NCBI RefSeq assembly: GCF_901933205.1
Contig: NC_044582.1
Coordinates: 17,459,820-17,523,819, forward strand
DNA length: 64,000 bases
Direction of reading: 5' to 3'
Origin: Camarhynchus parvulus
Taxonomy: Eukaryota; Chordata; Aves; Passeriformes; Thraupidae
Numbering within the stretch: the stretch's first letter is position 1; every line of letters starts with the position of its first letter. Both the position numbers and the translations under genes were made by a program. Positions 24,274-35,910 of the stretch are shown here, piece by piece. The notes below the pieces were generated by a model. That model saw only the letters and a program-made list of their open reading frames with translations, had not been told where the DNA came from and did no database searches.

Positions 24274-24657
24274 TGTGACAGTGTTCACAGGGGTTTTAGA
24301 ATGAGGGAAGAGACGAGGATCTGACTCCATGTTTCAGAAGGCTGATTTATTATTTTATGATATATATTACAATAAAACTATACTAAAAGAATAGAAGAAA
24401 GGATTTCATCAGAAGGTTAGCTAAGAATAGAAAAAGAAAGAATGAATAACAAAGGCTTGTGTCTCAGACAGAGTCCGAGCCAGCTGGACTGTGATTGGCC
24501 ATTAATTAGAAACAACCACATGAGACCAATCACAGATGCACCTGTTGCATTCCACAGCAGCAGATAATCATTGTTTACATTTTGTTCCTGAGGCCTCTCA
24601 GCTTCTCAGGAGGAAAAGTCCTAACAAAAGGATTTTTCATAAAATGCGTCTGTGACA
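24274..24657 (-). mobile_element. Solo LTR, five-copy family, copy 2
   Basis: The 384-bp element begins TGTGACAGTGTTCACAGGGG and ends GTCTGTGACA. The flanks TTTAGT (24268-24273) and TCTAGT (24658-24663) form a 6-bp target duplication with one mismatch. Read on the minus strand it has CCAAT (complement of 24494-24498) and AATAAA (complement of 24346-24351) about 70 bases before the 3' end. It closely matches copy 3 at 37682 along its whole length. No internal retroviral genes adjoin it. Confidence 0.9.
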
Positions 24658-27600
24658 TCTAGTCAGGAAAAGCTTTTGTTTAGCTGATCTGCCTCCCCCA
24701 TTTCTGATAGATTTTCTTCTCCACTTTATTGATTTATTGAGATGTCTGGATTGAGACTGCAAACTCCTCCTGTCTGTGCTGCAATGCTGATTCCAGGATC
24801 CTGTTGATGGTTGCATATGTGCCTGCCAGCTACTCAAGTGGGAAAAGCTGACTTTGCTGTCCCACAGCTCAGAGGTCTGGCCACAAAACGTGGAGCAGCC
24901 CAAAAATGATACAAAATGCAGCTTTGTGCCATCTGCTGGAAAATGCTAATGAGCTGATGATCTCATCCTCTATTTTAGACAGGTGTCCACATCCCCAAAA
25001 ATGTGATGAGAAATGACATCTTTGTTGACAGTCTCATCAGATTAATTGGACTTCAGGAGTGAGCTAATTCTCACATCAAGAGGCTTGAGAACATACTGTG
25101 GGAGCTGTGTGAAGAACCTTGAACTCCTGCTTCTTGTGCTGTGCCAGATCATAGCAGCTTTGATGGGCTGGATTAGGAAATCAATATCCACACATTGACA
25201 TGCTAATCCCTCCAGGGACACTCATTAAATAACGTTCCCATCAAGGGCCACCGCAGGATCTGTGCAATCAGGAGCTGCAGCACAGTGCCACGTTTCATTT
25301 GGGTGCTTTCAAAACACAAAGTGTTTTTCTAAAACATTAAAATATATATATATTAAGCTCCCCAAACCATGAATTTGGGCATTAAATGGAGCCTAAGTTG
25401 TTAAAAGCACGAGGAAGGGTCAGGTTTTGGTGGTACATGCAAATTAATGGGGAGAAATGCTGAGGAGTGAATGGGATCTGCTGGGTCATGGGTTCAGTCC
25501 TCTGCTCTGGGAGATATCCATGCCATGGAAAACCTTCCATCAGGTGCTCAAGCGCCACTTGAAAACCAATTAGAATATTTCTCCTCTTGGGACATTGTTC
25601 TCTAACCTTTCCCCAATAATGGGGAAGAGGCTGTCATCTAATTTAAGAATAAATCTATTACTGGGTAATTTATATTAATTTTCCCCCCTTTTTTTTTTAA
25701 CTTACAAATCCTTTTCTCCTCAATGGGTGCATTTACAAACAGGAATATCAACTCTCTAAATAAATGGAGATTTTCTCTCTGAGGCTGGATTGCCACACTT
25801 GGTGGATGTTGTCTCATTAAAGCATTCCTGGCCTTTGGTCATCTCTGTATTCCATTTTTGCACCAATTCTTGCAGGATTTCAGGCTTTTGAGCATCAGGG
25901 TGAGGCAGTGACATCACTTTTCCTGTGCTCCACATCACCACCATTCCCCAGCTTCCATTCCTTGCCTTGCACAAACCTTCCAGTCCTGTTTGGGGACAGC
26001 AGATGTTTCCCCAAGGAGCCAGCTGGGGAGGTGGCAGAAATCCTGTCAGGACGAGAGTTCTGGTGGTGTTACATTTGCCTGAGGGAAGGTGGGGGAAAAA
26101 TAATAATTAAAAAAAAAAAATCACTGAAATAGCCTGAGCAAGCTCATTTATATTTTACTCCTTGGACTTGATTTTCTGTACGAAGTTGCTGACCCCTGAA
26201 ATTAAATAAATAGAATCACTTTTGTGTTATGCCATTCTGGAATTCACAGCAGAGATTCAAATCACTGTTAATAGTTAAGTATTTTGTAAAGAAGAAATAA
26301 AGCAGCAGCAGCATTTCAGACTGGATATTTTAACCCTTTATGGACATAACTGTGCATGATACTGAATGTATCAGTTTTACTCCATAAATTCTTCACTATT
26401 CTTTCTTTTTTTAAATATTTCTGTGCATAAAGACAGTTCACAGCTCACCTGAGGTGCCCAAGGTCCCCAAATGTGGTAATTTGAAATTTTTAAGTATTAT
26501 TGACCAAAAAGACCCAGTGGGGCTGCTGTTTACTGCTCTGTTTAATGCTTTGTCTGTGAATTTCTTCCTGTGGGGTAATGACTATTGCAAGTCCCAGCTG
26601 AATGAAAAAATAGGATTTAAATGTTTGGGAATCAAGCAGAAAAGGGAAGGACAGCAAAAAGATGTGGATGTCTTCATTCCTGTTCTTTATCATATCTCAT
26701 GCTTGTGTTTATTAATTGAAATGTGTGATCAGCCAACAGGAATGATGGCAGAGGTTTTGGATTTGGGGGCTTTTTGATTGGTTTTGGGGTTTCTTTTGGT
26801 TGGTTTTTTGGTTTTGGGGGGTTTTTGTGTGTTTTTTGGGTTTTTTTTTGTGTATGTTGATTGAAATGTTATAATGACTCATTATTCTAATTATTCTAAC
26901 TACTGAAAAAACATTATCTCATGTATTTAGAAAAAAGCAGGTTATCCCAACACACAAAACACCTAGATGTGAAGTGAAATAGAATAATATTTATTTCCAG
27001 GTTTTATATTCTTTGTAGCTGGCTTCCATCACTTTTTCCTGAGTGTACAAGATGAAGTAATACAAGGATACTTTAACTCTTTTCCTCCTCAATTGCTCCC
27101 ATAACTTTCTTTTACCCCATCATGAGCTGCTGCAGCTTTCACAAGTCCAAGGGCTGCTGTGCTCCATTTTTCCCCCTGTAAAACCTCTTTTTTCAGTTCT
27201 TTTTTCTCAGACCACTGAACCCAGACCCTGCTGGGCTGAGGGTCACACCCAGCCCTGCCCTGGAAGTTTTTCTCCAGCAGGAGAGGCTCATCCTCATCCC
27301 CCAGGATGCTGAAGTCCCCATTTCGTGGGATTGTGTTATCAGTTTGGACTTCAAATAAACATCTTACAGAGCTTCCCTGACTGTAAATTATAATTTTTTT
27401 TCTTCATTTGATCTCCCTGCTCTTTCTTGATCCTCAAAGCAGGCCTTGCAAGGCTCTGTTTAATTGATTATTTGGCTGTTATCTGTTTCATCTTGCATGA
27501 TTATCAAACACTTTGTGGGCTGGCTTTGGAGGTTTGTTAGCAGAGGGACCAGCTGGATCAATGGCACAGAACAGAGATGTTAATTGCTTTGTCCACAGCT

Positions 27601-28099
27601 ACTCTCACTTTTAGCACCCCTTGTCAATCTTGCACACCACTGTTGTGTGAACTCTTGAGAAACTCTCCAAATATGCTGTAAATCCAAATTAATTTTGTTG
27701 TTTTGTGTTATATGTGTAAGTCTTATCCTCAACTGACACAACCTTTGGGAGAAAATCTGAAGTTTCTGGGCTCTTTTCTGGTATAAAACCAGATTTGATC
27801 AGCCAGTGCTGTTGCATTCTGTGTTATTGAAGTGTTGGCAGAATGTTGTATGGGAAACAGGTGATCCTTGCTCCCTGTAATTCCACCCTCTCCATTTGTA
27901 CAGGCTCCACAAAATTGCTTTTGTAGGGTCAGTGTGGGTCACACAGCCTGGATGGGTGTGGAACTCCTCTGACTCTGGGTTTAAAGTGACTTATTTGAAT
28001 GAACAGCCAGAAATTTACACTTGTTTTCAACCTGATGGAAACGACAACATCAGCACCTTTAGAAAAGCTCTCTTGGTTTGCAGGAAAGTGAAAACTTGC
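24658..28099. other. Non-coding sequence
   Basis: No gene is supported. There is a short (AT)n tract near 25341 and a G/T-rich low-complexity tract at 26760-26865. Confidence 0.6.
26760..26865. repeat. G/T-rich low-complexity tract
   Basis: Runs of T alternate with G clusters (TTTTGGGG, GGTTGG, GGGGGG) for about 100 bases without a fixed period. It may be a decayed simple repeat. Confidence 0.75.
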
Positions 28100-28292
28100 A
28101 GGTTTAAATTAGCAAGAAATTGTTCCTGGGAGAGTGGCAGGCCCTGGATCCCTGGAAGTGCCCAAAGCCAGGGTTTGGAACACCCTGGGATGCTGGAAGG
28201 TGTCCCTGCCCATGGGGTGGAATTAGATCACCCTAAAGGTCCCTTCCAACTCAAACCATTCTGGGGTGCTACAATTCTACAACCTTCCTGCA
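28100..28292 (+). mobile_element. CR1 LINE 3' end with internal deletion
   Basis: The order TAAATTAGCAAGAAATTGTTC, GAGAGTGGCAGGCCCTGG, ATCCCTGGAAGTGCCCAAAG, GGTCCCTTCCAACTCAAACC is sense CR1. Compared with the family as I know it, the stretch normally between GGCCCTGG and ATCCCTGG (a GCACAGG...GGCTGCCCC-like part) is missing, so this copy carries a deletion between two similar CCTGG words. The tail survives as ACAATTCTAC. Confidence 0.85.
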
Positions 28293-28930
28293 TGGATTAT
28301 GTTTGAGCCATTTTTGTAAGTATTGATGACATATATTCCATGTAAAATGTGAGAGAAAAATTAACCATAAAGTTTCTAGCAAGCTGCCATGTAAATCATA
28401 AAAGCTCACTGTTATCACTAGTGAGGAGCATCTATTTATGAAAGAGATTGTTTTATTTGTTTTATTTATTTCATATTTTAGAAGGAGATATTTGTCTGGT
28501 GAGATAGCATAATTGGGAGAAACAATAAAACCAGATTATTTCAGGTGCAGGTGACAAGAGGAAAGAAAATAACATATACTACATGACACAGAGAAATTTG
28601 TGTAAATATTAAAGCAGAAGCAGGGAAAAGAATGGGAAAAGTTGAAGGGAGGAAGAAGAACAGATATGTGGGCCAGGTCAAGAGCGTGGCAGCTTTTAGT
28701 GCAGGGCCAGAAATGTTTTAATGTGTTCAACAGTGAGGCACTGGTGGAATCAAAGGAGAGGTGATGGAGCCACAGGACAGGAATGTGACTGGTTTGTCAG
28801 CTCAGGGTTGGAGTAATTCCCTTTCTGTCTGAATCTCTCCCCTTTCAATCCCATTGCAAAATCAGCAGGAAGGAATTGAATTCTTGGGAAAAGTTTTGTT
28901 GTATTAAGAAGGATCAACTGATTTTGCTGC
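28293..28930. other. Non-coding sequence
   Basis: AT-rich unique DNA between a CR1 tail and an LTR; nothing recognised. Confidence 0.6.
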
Positions 28931-29391
28931 TGATGCCCTGTGCAGGCTGACCCAGAACAGAGGCTGGGCAGAGTCACAGAATAAAGCAGGGATTGATTAA
29001 AAGGATCTCCTGCATGGATCCACCTTGGGCAGCACAAGAGCCCAGCCAGGGCTGCACCCAAGATGAACCAAAATGGCCCCAAAATGCACGGCCGGGCACG
29101 GGGTCTGTCCCTGGGATCAGTTCTGCTCCATTTGCACCTTGCAGTTCATTGTCCCATTCCAGCTTTAGCCCCTGCAGTCCCACCCTGCTTGTTTTTCTCT
29201 CTCCAGCCCACGGTGTTTGTGCTCCTGGGCTGAGATTTGGGTCATTTGTCCTTGGTGCCCAGCTGGAGCAGGAATTGTTTTGTCTCCCTGCTCTGTGCAC
29301 AGAGCTCAGCATGCCCTGATATGGAGCTCAGACCTACACACTAAAGCAGCACAGAATGTGAAAAATAGAAAAGCTCAAACCTGAGGCATCA
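28931..29391 (-). mobile_element. Solo LTR, TGATGCC family, copy A
   Basis: The 461-bp element is the reverse complement of the LTR at 40261-40721, equal in length and nearly identical by eye. Ends are TGATGCC and GGCATCA. The polyadenylation signal seen in copy B is changed here: the sense strand reads AATCAA instead of AATAAA (complement near 28993). Flanks CTGC and CTAC agree at three of four bases, weakly suggesting a 4-bp target duplication. Open frames of about 110 codons in this stretch are inside the LTR and have no coding meaning. Confidence 0.88.
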
Positions 29392-30279
29392 CTACAAACC
29401 TTATAGAAAACAACTGTTTTCACTGAAAATGTTACAACATAATCTGATACCTTTGGGATGTTGGCTTGGACTGAGAAATCCCATTCTTTGATCTTGCCTT
29501 CTCCTAACAAACCTGGGATCACTGAGGGAACATCAGCACAGGCAACAATCCTTGTCTTTTTTTAGTTTGTGTTGTTTAACCAACTTGTATTGTCTGCATC
29601 CAGAACAAGAGGGAGCTTTAAAAGCCGCATTATCTTCCCTCCCTTTCCCCCTTTTCTCAAGCCTTAGGTTTGAATAGAAATGTGTAAATAATTGGTCAAT
29701 AACAGGAGGAGGCACTTACTGACAATCATCTGAGGAGCCTTCAAGGTCAGATCTAGAGAACAACCAGGGGGATCTCCTGTGAAGTTTGGTTTTTCTCTGT
29801 TCCACCATTTTTCTCCACTAATTTTTAACTGTTGTGGGAAAATGGCAGATTTAATGTGTTTGTAGATGTATTTTGTGTGTGTGTTTGTGCAGCACAGGTT
29901 GTGCATACTGGAGAAACATCAAAGGCAATGATTGATTTGGTAGACGATGACCAAACATGTTTAAAACACTCCTTGTTCTTGTAAATGATAATTGTTCCCT
30001 TTTTTTAATCTATCCTGAATAAATTGCCCAGACACAAAGTGTCATTAAATGCTCCTCTTTTACAGCTTACCATTTCCCCATGTCCAAATTTCAATATTAA
30101 CACTGTGTTCCTTTGTGAATTGAGCTTTTATTCATTATATTCCTTTTTAGACTAATAGTTATTATTATGCTGCTCATACTTTAGCTTCACAGCTAATTAT
30201 AGTCTTTGGCTCTCTCCTTCTGGAATATAGATACTGATATATATTAATGCCACGTACCTTGCTCTGCAGCCAGCACTTC
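29392..30279. other. Non-coding sequence
   Basis: Nothing recognised apart from a short GT-rich patch near 29873-29890. Confidence 0.6.
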
Positions 30280-30414
30280 TTTCACAAGGATGCTGTGATT
30301 TTTCTCCTCTTACATTGACTAAAACATCCCAATTCTATTTTTTTTTTAATTTGTATTATCATTTTGCCCTGCTGAAAAGCATTATCTGGGAGAAATCTCT
30401 GCAAAGAGAGATGA
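30280..30414 (+). repeat. Left arm of long inverted repeat
   Basis: These 135 bases are repeated in inverted orientation at 31153-31288. The arms begin and end with TTTCACAAGGATGCTGTGAT / its complement and GCAAAGAGAGAT / its complement. By eye there are only a handful of mismatches and small indels, concentrated in the T-rich centre. The arm is not CR1 or LTR sequence. Confidence 0.9.
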
Positions 30415-31152
30415 CACCCCTCCCTGCCAGGGTTGGAAATCCCTTAATACAGCCATGTACTGTCAACTCACTCATAATGAAAATGTCAATAGGGCTCAGA
30501 TTGGAGCAGTTTAAGGCACTGAAACAGATGTAGCTCCACACAACATAAATCTATAGAGCAGAGAGGGGGGAGCCTGCTTGGTCACAGAGCCATTAAAGAA
30601 ATAAGAATGAAACTCTAACTGAAATTAGCCCTGAAAGCTCTGCCAGCAGCCACACTGAAAATGATGCAGAGTGATGAAGTCTGGCCCAGCAGAGTCGTGG
30701 TTTGGGTGCTGGATCCAGGGGGATCAAAGGGAATGAGATCCCAGTTCCTGCTCCTGCTGATGCGATGGCAAACCCTGCAATCCCCACTTCAGTCCTCAGC
30801 TCTCCTGGCAAAAAAACCCTATAATTTAATTATATACCCTTATATATAAATATATAAAGAAATAAAATTATAATCAAATATAAAAATAATATATTCAATA
30901 TATTTATATAAAAATTCTATCTTTTTATATATTTATATATATGATATTTATATCTTTCATATTTATATGTATTTTTATAAATGTATTATATATTTAATTT
31001 ATATATATTTATAATTATATTTATATATTTATATATTTAATTTTTATATATATATATATAAAAATTGTAATTTTGTTCAACCTTCACCTTGCTAAATCCT
31101 TTGAAGGCAGAGAGAGAAGTTCTGGTACAATCACAGACACAATTCCAGTAGA
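30415..31152. other. Spacer between inverted-repeat arms
   Basis: About 740 bases separate the arms. The first half is ordinary sequence without a convincing gene; the second half is the AT-rich tract described separately. Confidence 0.8.
30822..31068. repeat. TATATA-rich low-complexity tract
   Basis: About 245 bases are almost pure A/T, dominated by TTTATATA and ATATAT words, with an (AT)n run near 31045-31062. Such tracts are prone to melting, slippage and breakage, which is relevant because it lies between the two arms of a long inverted repeat. Confidence 0.9.
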
Positions 31153-31288
31153 GTGATCTCTCTTTGCAGAGATTTCTCCCAGATAATGCTTTTTCAGCAG
31201 GGCAAAATGATAATGCAAAAAATAATAAAAATAAAATTGGGATGTTTTAGTCAGTGCAAGAGGAGAAAATCACAGCATCCTTGTGAAA
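31153..31288 (-). repeat. Right arm of long inverted repeat
   Basis: Reverse complement of 30280-30414 with a few differences, for example a shorter T run and TGCACTG versus TACATTG words. The flanks of the two arms do not match beyond these limits. Confidence 0.9.
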
Positions 31289-34091
31289 TAAGGCTTGGAT
31301 AAAATGATGGAATCTGTGGGATACACACTTTTCTTAGTGTCTGTCCCTGAACCATGCAGGAAGACCTGAGCTCTTCCTTTCATTTGGCATTCCTGCTTTT
31401 GGATTGGCCTCTTCAGATTTAGGTGGTTCTCAATCAAGAGACAAGGGCAACATCTGGATGCACTCAGGAAATTTAATATCCTTTAAACAGTGCTTTGAAT
31501 TTTCATTTTCATTTCCTGTCAGGTCTTTTTAGATCAATGTGAGTAATACTCAGTTGGTTAAGACCTGCAGAATAGTCACAAAATGAGGTGAAAACTGCTG
31601 TTTAATAATCAGTGGAAAAATAACTCCCATGAAAGTGAGTGACCAAAAGGTCACGCACATCCCAGGATTTATGAGCAAGGTAGTATTCACACAATTTATG
31701 CAATTTAGAAATTTCAGGGAGTACAGAGAAGACTCAGAGAATGGTGAAGTGCTTGGAAAATTTGTCTGTCAGTAGGAGACTGCAGGTGCAAAGAGAATAT
31801 TAACAATTCACCCAATGAGTCTCTGCCTTTCCCTGTGAGAACCCAAATGTGGATAATCAGCTCCTTCAAAAGTTACTGTGAGATGCTTGTCAGGGGGAAA
31901 AAAAGGAGTCATAGTCTCAGCAGGCAATTAACCATTTCAGCTGCTGAATGTTTTTGGGGGATTTTCTCTCCACAGCACTTTTCTTAGAGAAATTTATTCC
32001 ACCTCCCACAAGATCTGCTTTGCTCCAGCAAGGATTTGCTCAAAAAGCTTCCAGGAGCAGTGAGAGCCTGTGAGGTGAAATTAATGGCTGAGTGTAGACA
32101 TCAGCAAGGTTTCTAAACCACTTGCAGTGCTGGAGAACTTAACAGTGCTCCTGAAGATAGCTCAGGAAAGACTGGAAAGGCATCCTTTAAATTCAAGGGG
32201 ATCTGCATAATGCTGTGGTGGGAGGCACTGCTTGTGCCTGTGTTTGCAGGGTTTTATTGACAGAACAGAGCTGTGGTCAGCAGAGATCTCCTAAAACAAA
32301 CACAGCTCAGCCTCATATTAAAGGGAAAAGGGAGCACTGATCCCATTTTTCCATAAATTCATCATTTCCTCACTTGCCTTGCCTGCCCACACACAGAGAT
32401 CATGATTTTCCTCTACATTTCCTCCCTGAAACCTATAAGCTGTTTGTATTTGCCTTCTCAGTGGCTTATTCTGTATTATATTCTGTATTCTGCATTGTTT
32501 ATGATATTTATTTACCTTTGAAATCGCTCTTAATTCAAAATCTCATTAATCCCATTTAAGGGGGTGACCACTTTGTGTGGCATTGAGATCCTGCAAGGAC
32601 ATCGAGGAAGGGCATGGGCAATATCTCTATTAATGGGAGATAATCTTATTAATGAGTGAAAGGAAATCAGCCTGCTGTTCAAAAAGATAACAATTAAAAG
32701 GGGATGTAGCAGCACTGTTGTCTAGAAATTCTCTTTTTGAGGAGTATTTACAGGGCTGGGAGATGAAATGCCTGCAGCACCCAATATTTCAGTGTTGTGG
32801 GTGGGATTTGTTACTCTTAGAGCAACGTTGCTGTAAATTAGTCTTTGCCAGCTGCTTTGTCTTGTGGCCTAAATTGCTGTAAAACCCATTAGGGTGTATA
32901 ATGCACATAAAAGGGACAGAGGAGTTGCAGAATCGCTGCGATAAGGGATTATGTGTTCCTTGATTGTTATCCGTTAAACAAAAGGAATTTCATCATCCCA
33001 CTTGAATCTTGCCTTAGATGCTTGCGTTGGAATCCTTAATGAAGATTAAAGGCTGGAGCTGCAATCTGCCGATGGAATTTCTGCTCTCTTACGCTATTGT
33101 TCGTTAAATACCAGTTATTCCTTTGTGCCTCTGCAAAAGAAAGGTGCCAGGGCAGCACCTGGGATGTTTTAAACCACAAATGCAGCTGTTGGGGAAGGGC
33201 TGAGGGGCCGGGAGCGTCCTTGGCCCTGCCCTCGCTGCCATCACCCCCCTCCAGGCTGGGAGGGACACAGTTTATTTATCAGCCCAGCAAAATGATGTAT
33301 TTACTGGGGATTCAAGGCTCCAGCCTGGCATACATCACATGGCTGCTTCTGCATTGCACAGGCTTCACAGCAGGCTGGCGTGGGCTGGACTTATTGGGGA
33401 ATTACTGGGATTCAGATATTCTCCCAAGAGCCGGATCAGACAATATCACTGCTAGCCATGGGTGTGTGCACCATAAAATTGTAACCAAGCAACAAGCTGC
33501 CTGTAGTATTTTATTTTCAGTGGGTTATTTTTATTATTTACACTATTGGTTTATTTATCTGCTTGGTGTGGATGGCAATAATACAAAAGAAAATTTAAGA
33601 ATAACTTTCAAAACTATTTCCCAGTACAATTTCTGTGGATATTGCATTCTTCCATGAAAATCCATGTCAAATACATCCTGTTATGAGTTTTGGCTCAGAG
33701 TTAACAGGCTCAAAGAATTGAAAATAAGCGACCTGTGATCCATTTGCCTCAGCTTTCCTTCCATCAGTCATTTTCACTTGAAGAGCTGAAATTTCCTTCC
33801 TTGCAATCTTGGCACCGTGGTTGTTTGGCTCTGAGGATCGTCTCAGGGAATTGCATTTCATATCAGCAGCTGCTCGAAGTGTCACAGCTGATTCTGAGCT
33901 GTCCCAGCATCACCTGAGCTCCTCATCCTGATGGTGATGAGGAGGAGATGAAGGTCTGGCCCTTTTCAGGCTGGTTTTGAGGTCTTTTTTGGGTAAAAAA
34001 TTTGCGTATGAAACTTGACAGGGTTTAACTTCTTCTACAGACTCTGCTTCTCGTGTGTCCTGGTGATGGTGGAGAGCTGTATTTCTTGTCT
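31289..34091. other. Non-coding sequence, possible conserved patch
   Basis: A plus frame of 186 codons (33097-33657) is open but has no recognisable domain, signal or motif and begins inside a normal-looking non-coding context. The part at about 32930-33115 retains around six CpGs in non-repetitive AT-balanced sequence and is a candidate conserved element. Confidence 0.5.
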
Positions 34092-34308
34092 GGGGAGGAC
34101 AAACCTGTCCTAAACTCAGCCTGGGGAGGATGAACCTGTCCTAAACTCAGCCTGGGAAGGATGAACCTCTCCTAAAGTCAGCCTGGGGAAGATAAACCTC
34201 TCCTAAACTCAGCCTGGGGAGGACAAACCTGTCTTAAACTCAGCCTGGGGAAGATAAACCTCTCCTAAACTCAGCCTGGGGAGGATGAACCTCTCCTAAA
34301 CTCAGCCT
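34092..34308. repeat. 31-bp tandem repeat, exactly seven units
   Basis: Seven head-to-tail units of 31 bp fit 217 bases with no indels. The unit reads GGGGAGGACAAACCTGTCCT followed by AAACTCAGCCT. Units differ by a few substitutions (GACAAA, GATGAA or GATAAA; CTGTCC or CTCTCC), and the variant types are interspersed, suggesting unequal exchange or conversion. Confidence 0.95.
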
Positions 34309-35762
34309 GGGGGTTGCTGGCTCCACCAGGGCTGGAGTTCCTGGGTGATTCAAGAGAGAAGGATCCAGCTGGACCAAAGGCACACGGACAGGCACCTGAC
34401 CACACCACCCTGGGACCAGTGGGTGTTTTTCTGGCCTTTATTCCTCCTGAAATCCCTGCTCTGGTTGGGCTGAAGCGCAGATACTGAGTTTACATCCTGG
34501 CTGTGTGTGCTGAAGGAGGTGAAATCTGCTTTTGCTTTTTCCTGGTTTGCTTTTCCATGACTAAATTTTCCTTCTCTCTGTATTTTTTATTAGACAAATA
34601 ATAACTGCACCCTCTCTGGGTCACCTGTAGAGCCAGGTCTGCAGCTCTGACAGTGTCACCTGTGAGTCCTGTTGTGATGGTCTTGTGTCACTGGAAATGA
34701 GAAGAAAATACTGTGAGGAGAATGCAGATCGAGCCACTCTCCTGTTCTTTCAGGTAGAAAGCAGATAATACCTCAGGGCTTTGTTGTTATTCTGCTTTTC
34801 TGAAAGCAATATTCAGGGAAATGTCTGCATCTGCTGAACCCACCTCCTTTCCTTTCCCAGCTCAGAACTCTGCTTCTTTGGGGAGACAACAAGAGTGTGA
34901 GAGTTGGTTTTAATATTAATTTGGAATCCCAGTGTGGTTTCCTTTCAAACAGAAAATTGCTCCCTGTGCTGAATGATGCTAATGCATGCAGGGCTCAGAA
35001 AACAGCCTCGTGTCTTGTTCAGGCTTGGAAATTGGAAAAAAATCAAGATATGATGAGCGTGTAGATTTTGTGATTCTTTTTGTCGTGTCAGACCCTCGGA
35101 AGATGAGGTGTGGGAGCGATTTCATGCTGTGTAATATCATGTCATTGCCAGGGTCTCTTTGGTGATGGAATTTGGGATTTTCAAAGAACAGAGGCTGCTA
35201 AAGCAGCCTGCATGGAAATCCAGGGTTTAGGGCTTGTAATTGTGATACTTCAATGAGAAGAGCAAAATCTGATGTTAAAGGGAGTGCTGCTGCCTGGAAG
35301 TGTCTCCCAAAGGTGTAGGGCAGGATGGCCAGTGGAGGAAAAATACCTTAGAAATAAAATCCGGTTGCTTAGGATTGAAACCAACTCCATCTACAGCAGC
35401 AGCATAAGATCTTTCACTCCATTTGAATGATCAGGAGGTAAAACTGGTGCCTACTCTTTATTTCATTTTGCTGCCTATTAAAAATCCTCTTTTTAATACA
35501 AATGTAACCTCCCTCCACTAATCTTTAGTGGGCTTTTTACGAAAGGAAACTTTAAGTCAGAGTTTGGGTCCTTTATGATAAAGTTCCATTTTGGGGTAAA
35601 ATACATTCCACTTCAATTTTCAAAAACTTTGGAAATCTATTGAACATGGAGAGAGGTGATTTTTTCTAGGGTTTTTCTCCCCAGTAAGGCACATGTGACT
35701 TTTATCAAAGGAGAAGTGAAATTGCTGCAATCTCTCATTATTATTTGTGGTTCTGTTTTGAT
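34309..35762. other. Non-coding sequence
   Basis: No gene or transposon recognised. Confidence 0.6.
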
Positions 35763-35910
35763 AAATCATAGAATCATTGATTGGTTTGGGTTAGAAAGGA
35801 TCTTTTCATCCAACCCCCCTGCCATGGCCTGGACACCTTCCACTATCCCAGGTCACTCCAAGCTCTGTCCAACCTGGCCTTGGACATTCCCAGGGATGGG
35901 GATTAAAAGC
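35763..35910 (-). mobile_element. CR1 LINE 3' end with tail
   Basis: Reverse-complement CR1: AAATCATAGAATCATTGATT (tail), GGTTTGGGTTAGAAAGGATC, CCATGGCCTGGACACCTTCC, CAACCTGGCCTTGGACATTC. The element is 5'-truncated near 35910. Confidence 0.9.

Noticed and set aside
22139..24657. The two neighbouring LTRs as ends of one provirus
   Set aside because: They belong to different subfamilies, the second has its own target duplication, and no gag, pol or env sequence lies between.
33097..33657. Plus-strand frame of 186 codons
   Set aside because: No domain, signal peptide pattern or family similarity; the second half is plain AT-rich non-coding DNA that happens to lack stops.
33912..33950. Hairpin CTCCTCATC / GATGAGGAG as a microRNA precursor
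   Set aside because: A nine-base-pair stem is far shorter than a precursor and no longer pairing extends from it.
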